A DNA stretch of 7,371 nucleotides from Chloroflexota bacterium (lineage in GTDB: Bacteria > Chloroflexota > Dehalococcoidia > SAR202 > UBA826), in contig NZSI01000009.1 in NCBI GenBank assembly GCA_002696685.1, positions 1-7,371 on the forward strand, written 5' to 3'. The position numbers were made by a program, and so were the translations under genes. The number at the start of each line of letters is the position of its first letter. Within the stretch, counting starts at the first letter, position 1. The notes below the pieces were generated by a model that saw only the letters and a program-made list of their open reading frames with translations, made no database searches and had not been told where the DNA came from. This document shows positions 1-5,457 of this stretch, piece after piece.

Positions 1-548
1 AGGCCGCAGTAGCAGCCGCTCCTGATGAAGCAGGAATCGGTGCAGCAGCAAGTAAGATCAGCGAGATGGCATCGAACATCAAGGCATGGGCCAACGCCGC
101 CAGCGCAACTGCAACCAATGACGTCGCTACAAATAGTTCCCTGGCAGTGCAGAAAATATTCGTTGATTCAGTTGTTAGTAATTTGAATGCCGCGAGAAAC
201 GGCCATGACTCCGACAATAGCGGAAGCATTGCTGATGTAGTGACTGACGTATCCGATCCTGATCTCCCAGTGGTTACATCTACTGGTGCTGGAGAGGGTG
301 GCGGAGCTCAGGCATACACAGCTGCTCGAGACATGGCAAATTTCTCTCTTACAGCGAGTCCACTTCCTGCAGCTGAGGTAACTGAGGAAGTAGTGGAAGA
401 ACCTGAAGCTACAACACATATTCTTGATCTGGGACTTCCGAGTGTGGGCGAAAGAATTTTAGCCTCCTTCATGCAAATATCCATGCTAGTCGGATTGGGT
501 TTTGTAGGAGTTGGTGGTCTTCTGCTTGCTAAGAGTAGACGACAATAG
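1..548 (+). CDS. C-terminal part of a low-complexity, membrane- or wall-anchored protein (5' end outside window)
   Basis: The frame is open from the first bases of the window (first full codon at 3) through the ATG at 66 to a TAG at 546-548. I therefore annotate a 5'-truncated gene with at least 181 visible residues, not a gene starting at 66. The family is not recognised. The visible part is Ala/Ser/Thr-rich at first, with a helix-like AAASKISEMASNIKAWANAA stretch. It then has an acidic segment with a DSDNSGSIAD sequence resembling the start of an EF-hand or dockerin calcium loop, a Gly-rich patch, and a Glu/Pro-rich stalk (EVTEEVVEEPEA). The end has LPSVGE, a hydrophobic segment (visible residues about 152-176) and a basic KSRRQ tail. 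That order (LPxxGE, hydrophobic span, short basic tail) resembles a C-terminal surface-anchoring signal, but a plain C-terminal transmembrane anchor explains it equally well. A strong terminator follows. Certainty is good that it is coding and anchored, low on function. Confidence 0.7.
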   Translation, partial: AAVAAAPDEAGIGAAASKISEMASNIKAWANAASATATNDVATNSSLAVQKIFVDSVVSNLNAARNGHDSDNSGSIADVVTDVSDPDLPVVTSTGAGEGGGAQAYTAARDMANFSLTASPLPAAEVTEEVVEEPEATTHILDLGLPSVGERILASFMQISMLVGLGFVGVGGLLLAKSRRQ

Positions 549-582
549 ATGAGATGAATCTCTAGAAAGAGAATCACAGGTC

Positions 583-625
583 TAAATAAAAGAGCCCTGC
601 TTTCTTAGCAGGGCTCTTTTATTTA
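583..625 (+). terminator. Strong rho-independent terminator, possibly bidirectional
   Basis: A perfect 18-bp inverted repeat (583-600 pairs with 608-625) surrounds a 7-nt loop TTTCTTA. The core stem AGAGCCCTGC is GC-rich, and the outer stem is A-rich on the 5' side and T-rich on the 3' side (TTTTATTTA), the classic intrinsic terminator form. The AAATAAAA/TTTTATTT flanks mean it could also stop transcription from the other strand. It lies 34 bp after the stop of the anchored-protein gene and ends only 18 bp before the ATG at 644. Confidence 0.93.
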
Positions 626-643
626 GGGGAATACATAATATAT

Positions 644-1372
644 ATGCAGGCCCCGATGAATATCCGCTATATGTACATCCTACTATTACTCAGTATATTC
701 TCTGTGAGTTTCTCAAATGCTTGTTCCAAAAGTAAAGAAACCTTATCGATATCCACATCCACACCAACCCCCAGCCCCATCCATATCCTGGCAGACTCTA
801 CAAAGTCTATGTCGTCTCTCAAAAGTTATCAATTCAGCCTATCTCACCGGATGGGAAATGGATCGAAAATAGACCAGTCATTAACTTTAGTGAGTGCATT
901 AGGGTCAGTAAGTCGGGGGAGCGGGATATCTCTAGAAAGTAACCTCCTCTTTGGCAACATTCCCGTGTCGGCTGGTATCGTCAAAACAAAAGATTCAACA
1001 TATCTAAGAGATCCACTAACACAAAAATGGCAAGTCTGGCCTGAAGGATCCAATCCATTCGATTTCCTGGACCCCGACAAGATGATTACATCTATTCTTG
1101 ACGGCCTGTCTGGACCTACCTTACTTTCCTCGAGAGATGGATTTTTCAAGATTTCAGGACAAATAGCTGCATCATCATTCGACTATATTTTCCAGGACAC
1201 TCTAAATGAAGAAGCCAATTTAACGGTCTGGATCGACAGTAACTCACTCGTGATTACGAGAGCCGAAATAGTAGGAAGAATTAGTGAAATGGACCCGGAT
1301 GAGATGATCAGAGTTTTAGAAATATCCAGATTCGATGAGGTTCTGGAAATAGCGACTCCGGAAATCAAATAA
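644..1372 (+). CDS. LppX/LprG-type lipoprotein
   Basis: The 242-residue protein has a lipoprotein signal peptide: a hydrophobic stretch YILLLLSIFSVS, then FSNAC, with Cys27 the likely lipidated residue. A Ser/Thr/Pro linker (about 37-45) follows. The mature part starts with a segment like ADSTKSMSSLKSYQFSLSH and has alternating beta-strand-like stretches, including a YLRDPLTQKWQVWP motif and a late strand LTVWIDSNSLVITRAEIVG. This pattern fits the LppX/LprAFG family, whose known members carry or extract lipids at the cell envelope. The family call is by eye. The lipobox is not classic (Ser-Asn-Ala-Cys rather than Leu at -3). Start: ATG 644 lies 13 nt after AGGGGA, while ATG 656 (residue 5) has only a weak CAGG before it and leaves a complete signal peptide; either is possible. 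The TAA lies 3 bp before the MFS start, so the two genes are probably cotranscribed and may work together in export. Confidence 0.78.
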   Translation: MQAPMNIRYMYILLLLSIFSVSFSNACSKSKETLSISTSTPTPSPIHILADSTKSMSSLKSYQFSLSHRMGNGSKIDQSLTLVSALGSVSRGSGISLESNLLFGNIPVSAGIVKTKDSTYLRDPLTQKWQVWPEGSNPFDFLDPDKMITSILDGLSGPTLLSSRDGFFKISGQIAASSFDYIFQDTLNEEANLTVWIDSNSLVITRAEIVGRISEMDPDEMIRVLEISRFDEVLEIATPEIK

Positions 1373-1375
1373 CCT

Positions 1376-2926
1376 TTGAATCTGTCAACAAACATAAAAA
1401 AGCCTCACAAATGGGCCATGGTCGCGATAATAGCCGGCGTGTTTTTCGCGGCGGATGATCAAACTGTGGTCGTAACAATTATTCCCAGCATTATGAAAGA
1501 CCTTAACGTTGGAGTGACAGAATTGAATCAAGTCTCGTGGACAATTACGGGATACCTACTTGGATATATTGCTGTTATGCCCATTATGGGTAGATTGTCC
1601 GACATGTTTGGCAGACGACATATATACGCCGTGGGAATGATAATTTTCATGCTCGGCTCAGTTGGAACCGCAATGACAGGGTCAATGTACTGGCTCACAG
1701 ACTCCGAGACCCTGCGAAATTCATATTTTGGTACTTATTTAGATTCCATTGTTACCGCAACATCAACCGTAGAATGGGTAGTATCAACCAGAATCGTTCA
1801 GTCAGTCGGGGCAGGAGCTCTAATCCCCGTGTCGATAGCGATGGTTGCGGACATCTATCCAATTGGAAAAAGGGCTATGGCGATGGGGCTAATAGGTGCT
1901 GCGGCCGAGATGGGAGCAGTCATAGGACCAATTTGGGGAGGAATAGTGACTAAGGTACTGGACTGGCAATGGGTATTTTGGTTAAACGTGCCCGTTGCCA
2001 TCGTGGTTTTGCTGGGAATATTCCTGTCATTTCCCAACAGCAAACGAGCTAAAGGAAATATAGATTACGTTGGGGCAACGATGATAGCAGGAGCCCTTTG
2101 TCTAATAACACTGGGATGTTCCTCTTTGGGGGAATCCAGTAGTTCGGTATATATTTACCTTACATTAGGGCTAGTTTGCCTAGGGTGCTACCCTTTCCTA
2201 GCAGCGCGAATATCAAATCCCATTATTCCCCTAAGTCTCTTTAGAAACATGGAATTTATTGCCTCCAACATCGTCAATATACTTTACGGTGCAGCCTTGA
2301 TGATTGCGCTGGTAACGATTCCACTAATGGCAAATACCGTTTTAATGAAATCCCCGATGGAAGGGGGATTGATTCTTTCACGCCTGACTATAGCCATACC
2401 TGTTGGAGCAGTTCTTGGGGGTATATTAACCAAAAAACTTGACCGAAGAATCCCATCAATATCAGCTCTGGTTATGTGCGGTACCGCTCTTCTACTAATG
2501 CAATACTGGGACCAAAACATCAAAGACCCTCTGATGAGCATACATTTGATAATCGTTGGGTTAGGTTTTGGATTAATAATAGCTCCCGTTACTGTTACGG
2601 CTGTCAACTCTGGAAGAGAAGCTATGAGGGGAACAGCAGCGGGAATTATCACCACCTCCCGGTTTATTGGAATGACCTTCGGAATCTCAGCTATAGCCGC
2701 ATGGGGGTCGGGACGTTTCCAAGATTTGCTTCTAGGGATAAGGGTTCCCGGTCCAAACGTAGGGGAAACAGCCACAGAAATGTCCACACGTTTGGATGAG
2801 TTTCAGACCACCTTAACAGGGATTGGAATTTCCATATTCAGTGACTTCTACCAAGCAGCCGGAATTATCTGCATATTGGCAATATTCCCATGCATTTTTA
2901 TGAAGAAGGGGTCTGCTAGTTACTAA
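1376..2926 (+). CDS. MFS transporter, DHA2 (14-TM drug/lipid exporter) type
   Basis: The 516-residue inner-membrane protein is a major facilitator, probably a proton-driven exporter. TM1 (about 14-37) carries the acidic pair D27-D28 in AADDQTVVV, like the Asp found in TM1 of DHA2 exporters. Motif A is GRLSDMFGRRH (72-82). The TM4 motif is RIVQSVGAGALIP (139-151). Motif C, which marks antiporters, is GAAAEMGAVIGPIWGG (174-189). Length and hydrophobic pattern suit 14 helices. An unusual 30-residue polar insert (about 103-133) separates TM3 from TM4, and a second polar loop lies near the end (about 445-485). The start is TTG at 1376, 3 bp after the lipoprotein stop; the ATG at residue 15 would remove the basic N-terminus and lies at the edge of TM1. 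No good Shine-Dalgarno is visible, so translational coupling is likely. Pairing with an LprG-like lipoprotein suggests a lipid or hydrophobic substrate over a drug; that is inference. The stop overlaps the convergent SDR gene. Confidence 0.9.
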   Translation: MNLSTNIKKPHKWAMVAIIAGVFFAADDQTVVVTIIPSIMKDLNVGVTELNQVSWTITGYLLGYIAVMPIMGRLSDMFGRRHIYAVGMIIFMLGSVGTAMTGSMYWLTDSETLRNSYFGTYLDSIVTATSTVEWVVSTRIVQSVGAGALIPVSIAMVADIYPIGKRAMAMGLIGAAAEMGAVIGPIWGGIVTKVLDWQWVFWLNVPVAIVVLLGIFLSFPNSKRAKGNIDYVGATMIAGALCLITLGCSSLGESSSSVYIYLTLGLVCLGCYPFLAARISNPIIPLSLFRNMEFIASNIVNILYGAALMIALVTIPLMANTVLMKSPMEGGLILSRLTIAIPVGAVLGGILTKKLDRRIPSISALVMCGTALLLMQYWDQNIKDPLMSIHLIIVGLGFGLIIAPVTVTAVNSGREAMRGTAAGIITTSRFIGMTFGISAIAAWGSGRFQDLLLGIRVPGPNVGETATEMSTRLDEFQTTLTGIGISIFSDFYQAAGIICILAIFPCIFMKKGSASY

Positions 2927-3713
2927 ATCTACCCCCGTCAACATTTATTGCCTGACCCGTAATATTATGCGCCATATCTGATACTAGAAAAGCGCAAAGG
3001 TTGCCTATGTCTTCAGGAGTCTGTTCTCTCTTCATAGGAATAGTGTCCTGGACAACTTTTTCAAAAAAATCTCTGCCGGCTTGTTCACCCAGTGAAGTCT
3101 TCGAGCTAAGCGTTCTCCGTCTTGCAATAGCCTCCCACATTGGTGTCCACAATAAACCCGGGCAAATGGCATTTACGTTTATGCCAAATTCGGCCAACTG
3201 CAGGGCACTGGATTGAGTCCAACTTATAACAGCCGCTTTAGTGGTACTGTAATGAGGAAGATCTGGACTTCCTCGTCTGCCCGCTATTGAAGCAATATTA
3301 ACGATTTTTCCATAATTCATGATTTTCATATGGGCAGAGACGGCCTGTGTAACTCGAACTATCCCCCTCACATTTACTGAATGTACTTGATCCCAGTCGT
3401 CATCGTTGGGAATCTCCCTTTCCCACCAATTGGGTGCCCCTACAATCCCAGCATTGTTAACTAGGATATCGATCTTGCCAAACGTTTCTAAGGCAAGCGA
3501 AACCATTTTTTCGACATCTCTTACGTCCGTCACATCCGCTTTACACGGAACATGGCTACCTTCGAGAGAATCAGATACCTTTTGCACGCCCTCAAAATTT
3601 CTGTCGACAAGTAGTATTGAAGCTCCAGCCAACGAAAGAACTTTCGCAATTCCCATTCCAATGCCGCTGGCCCCTCCCGTAACAATTACAGATCTTCCAT
3701 GAAGTTCTATCAT
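2916..3713 (-). CDS. Short-chain dehydrogenase/reductase (SDR), classical type
   Basis: The 265-residue cytosolic enzyme is probably NAD(H)-dependent and acts on an alcohol/ketone substrate that cannot be named from sequence. Visible classical SDR marks are TGGASGIG (12-19, cofactor loop), Asp37 at the end of strand 2 (ILLVDRN, favouring NAD over NADP), NNAG (86-89), catalytic Ser142 (NIASIAG), and Tyr155/Lys159 in YSTTK. A PG motif follows at 185-186, and the C-terminal GQAINVDGG is typical of the family. A Trp/Asp-rich stretch after NNAG (NWWEREIPNDDDWDQ) may shape the substrate pocket. Start: I chose ATG 3713 over TTG 3716 because AGGGA stands 7 nt before it. The gene lies 90 bp after the ArsC-like gene with no convincing terminator between, so read-through from that operon is possible. 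The stop TAG lies inside the end of the MFS gene on the other strand. Confidence 0.92.
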   Translation of the reverse strand: MIELHGRSVIVTGGASGIGMGIAKVLSLAGASILLVDRNFEGVQKVSDSLEGSHVPCKADVTDVRDVEKMVSLALETFGKIDILVNNAGIVGAPNWWEREIPNDDDWDQVHSVNVRGIVRVTQAVSAHMKIMNYGKIVNIASIAGRRGSPDLPHYSTTKAAVISWTQSSALQLAEFGINVNAICPGLLWTPMWEAIARRRTLSSKTSLGEQAGRDFFEKVVQDTIPMKREQTPEDIGNLCAFLVSDMAHNITGQAINVDGGRFSN

Positions 3714-3720
3714 CAAGAAA

Positions 3721-3725
3721 TCCCT
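3721..3725 (-). promoter_or_regulatory. Ribosome binding site of the SDR gene
   Basis: AGGGA on the minus strand is 7 nt before ATG 3713 but only 4 nt before the alternative TTG at 3716, which favours the ATG. Confidence 0.6.
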
Positions 3726-3803
3726 ATCCCTCTAGAAAATCAGCGTAAATATGGAATATATATAAACCGAAAATCCAAAGTGGCCATTTTAAGCACCATT
3801 TAA

Positions 3804-4160
3804 CTAATTCAAAAACTCTCTCAACATTTTTTTGTCGGTACCAACAAAAAGCATCCCTCGGCCAGAAATTAACGGGCGCCGAATGAGTCTAGGTTCTTGA
3901 AGCATAAGATCAATAAGCTCATCATCCTTCAAGTCTTCCCGTTCAACACCAAGTTTTTTAAACGACGGACTCCTGAACGAAAAAAACTCTTCAGGGTTTC
4001 TAGATCCAATAATCTTAATTAGCTCATCCCGGGAGAACGTATCTTTGAAAAAGTCTCTCTCCAAGAGTTCGAAGCCGGCTTGTGAGAGCTCCACCCTCAC
4101 TTTCTTGCATGTACTTCAACGTCCCCACGTGTAGTAAGCGATTTTTTCAACTTCCATCAT
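3804..4160 (-). CDS. ArsC/Spx-like thioredoxin-fold protein, candidate selenoprotein with in-frame TGA (U-S-T-C)
   Basis: Read through one TGA, this is a 118-residue protein of normal ArsC/Spx length. It begins MMEVEKIAYYTWGR, then TGA (residue 15), then STCKK. This matches the first beta strand and CxxC redox loop of the ArsC/Spx family, with the TGA at the first, nucleophilic Cys and Cys18 as partner. Downstream family features are intact: RDFFKDTFSRDELIKII (35-51), SRNPEEFFSFRSPSFKKLG (53-71), and PRLIRRPLI (90-98), the RRP motif region. Without the codons before the TGA, the protein (from GTG 4100) would lack strand 1 and the active site, so a separate short gene is unlikely. The first ATG overlaps the hom stop (ATGA, 4 bp) and has AGGG 7 nt upstream. 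A hairpin follows the TGA at SECIS distance. Family members act as glutathione/thioredoxin-linked arsenate reductases or, as Spx, bind RNA polymerase; which applies is open. Alternatives are a nonsense mutation (TGC to TGA) or a sequencing error. Confidence 0.72.
4082..4100 (-). promoter_or_regulatory. Candidate bacterial SECIS hairpin
   Basis: On the mRNA, GUGAGGG (4100-4094) pairs with CUCUCAC (4088-4082) in a 7-bp stem with one G-U pair, closing a UGGAG loop (4093-4089). The stem begins 15 nt and the loop 22 nt after the UGA. Known bacterial SECIS elements lie within the coding region just after the UGA, with a short apical loop that has a G in its first positions; this hairpin fits that. 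There is no bulged U in the stem as in E. coli fdhF. Short hairpins arise by chance, so support comes mainly from the UGA/CxxC coincidence. Confidence 0.5.
4116..4118 (-). other. In-frame TGA, candidate selenocysteine codon
   Basis: This TGA is codon 15 of the ArsC/Spx-like frame, between CGT (Arg) and AGT (Ser), three residues before Cys18. All codons from ATG 4160 up to it and all after it to TAG 3804-3806 are open. The codon replaces the Cys expected in the CxxC motif, one base away from TGC or TGT. Confidence 0.68.
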
Positions 4161-5449
4161 TCTGCAACCCTAATCATATTCCCAACCCCAGCCACAACAT
4201 CCAAATCCTTTATGTCACTAAGAGCCAATTGAACCGATCTTTCAGTCGCTCTATGAGTCATTATAACCAGTTCAGCAGTACCCTGTTTTGGATCAAACCC
4301 TTTCTGTATAAAAGAAGAAATACTTATCCTATTATCTGCAAGCGCAGACCCAATTTGTGCCAAAACACCAGGTTCGTCTTTAGCTTCTAATCGAAAATAG
4401 TACTTAGTCTGGAGATCAGAAATAGATTGCACCTTTATTGACTCAGACAATCTCACAGGATCTAGATACGGAGCGTTGCCAGCAACATTCCGACCAATAT
4501 TTATAATATCGGCCACAATAGCACTTGAAGTAGGCATCGACCCGGCGCCTGGGCCGTGGAAGAGTACCCGTCCGGTAAGATCCGTCTCAATTTCTATGGC
4601 GTTCAAAACCCCATCCACTTTGGCAAGCATCTGATCTTTTTCTATTAAAGCCGGGTGAACTCTCGCTTGAACCTCACCATTGGTTCGTGAAGATATAGCT
4701 AACAACTTTATCGCATACCCTAGTTCGTCAGCATATTGGAAATCTTTGCTATTTAACTTAGTGATGCCTTCGCAGAAAACATCAGAATCTTTTACCTGAG
4801 CACGAAATCCAAGTGTAGACAAGATAGCAAGTTTGTATGCGGCATCAATTCCTTCTACATCATTTGTAGGGTCTGGTTCTGCGTATCCAAGGTCTTGAGC
4901 ATCTTTTAGCACGGTGTCGTAGTCAATCTGTTCCAAAGACATCCTTGTGAGGATGTAATTGGTCGTACCGTTGATAATCGCCTTGATACTAATAACCTCG
5001 TTTGCTACCAGGTCCCGCATCAGCGGCGATACCACGGGAGTGCCTCCCGCAACACTAGCCTCGAATAGTACCCTAACACCCTTTTCCCGAGCGGCTGCAA
5101 ATATATCTGGCCCATGCTTTGCCATAACTTCTTTGTTGGCTGTAACAACATGTTTCCCAGATTCAAGAGCTGACAATATGAATTCAAGGGCAGGATGTTC
5201 CCCACCCATAACTTCCACCACAATATCTACGTCACTTCTTTCAAGTATTTCATCAAAGTTATCTGAAAATAAATTCTTTGAAATATCAAACGATCGTGGT
5301 TTTGACTTGTCTCTGACCAATACTAATTTAAGATCAACATCTGCCCCAATCTGACTCGAAAGCGAGTCAGATTTTTGGGAAAGGGCTCTGGCCACGCCAG
5401 ATCCGACCACTCCCATCCCTAATATGGCTATCCCGACGGACTTAGTCAC
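4157..5449 (-). CDS. hom: Homoserine dehydrogenase (monofunctional, with C-terminal ACT domain)
   Basis: This enzyme reduces aspartate semialdehyde to homoserine with NAD(P)H, the branch step to threonine and methionine, in the cytosol. The 430 residues show the usual three parts. The Rossmann domain has GMGVVG (11-16) and TANKE (103-107). The catalytic domain has IINGTTNYILTRM (158-170), GYAEPDPTNDVEGIDAAYKL (188-207) with the likely catalytic Lys206, and GPGAGSMPTSSAIVADI (299-315). The ACT domain runs from about 350 to 415 (RLEAKDEPGVLAQIG...), which in this family gives threonine feedback control. No aspartokinase domain is present, so it is not a ThrA/MetL fusion. The start is GTG at 5449, 8 bp after the foldase stop, placing the glycine-rich loop at the expected distance from the N-terminus; a weak GGTGG precedes it. 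The TGA stop overlaps the ATG of the ArsC-like gene, indicating coupled translation. Identification is secure. Confidence 0.97.
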   Translation of the reverse strand: MTKSVGIAILGMGVVGSGVARALSQKSDSLSSQIGADVDLKLVLVRDKSKPRSFDISKNLFSDNFDEILERSDVDIVVEVMGGEHPALEFILSALESGKHVVTANKEVMAKHGPDIFAAAREKGVRVLFEASVAGGTPVVSPLMRDLVANEVISIKAIINGTTNYILTRMSLEQIDYDTVLKDAQDLGYAEPDPTNDVEGIDAAYKLAILSTLGFRAQVKDSDVFCEGITKLNSKDFQYADELGYAIKLLAISSRTNGEVQARVHPALIEKDQMLAKVDGVLNAIEIETDLTGRVLFHGPGAGSMPTSSAIVADIINIGRNVAGNAPYLDPVRLSESIKVQSISDLQTKYYFRLEAKDEPGVLAQIGSALADNRISISSFIQKGFDPKQGTAELVIMTHRATERSVQLALSDIKDLDVVAGVGNMIRVAE

Positions 5450-5457
5450 GGTATATC

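Noticed and set aside
559..572. Small hairpin TCTCT-AGAA-AGAGA just before the main terminator
   Set aside because: The stem is only 5 bp and there is no T-tract; it is likely chance next to the strong terminator.
2284..2787. Long 167-codon antisense frame inside the MFS gene, and similar antisense frames elsewhere
   Set aside because: These are shadows of well-supported genes, with no family features and no ribosome binding sites.
3740..3800. Terminator or promoter between the ArsC-like and SDR genes
   Set aside because: The only inverted repeat (AAATGG ... CCACTT) is imperfect, has a 12-nt loop and lacks a T-run. The TATATATA stretch could be a -10, but no -35 sits at proper spacing.
3804..4100. 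A 98-residue gene starting at GTG 4100
   Set aside because: It would lack the first beta strand and redox loop of its own family, and the sequence just upstream in the same frame supplies them. I treat it as the tail of the 118-residue read-through protein.
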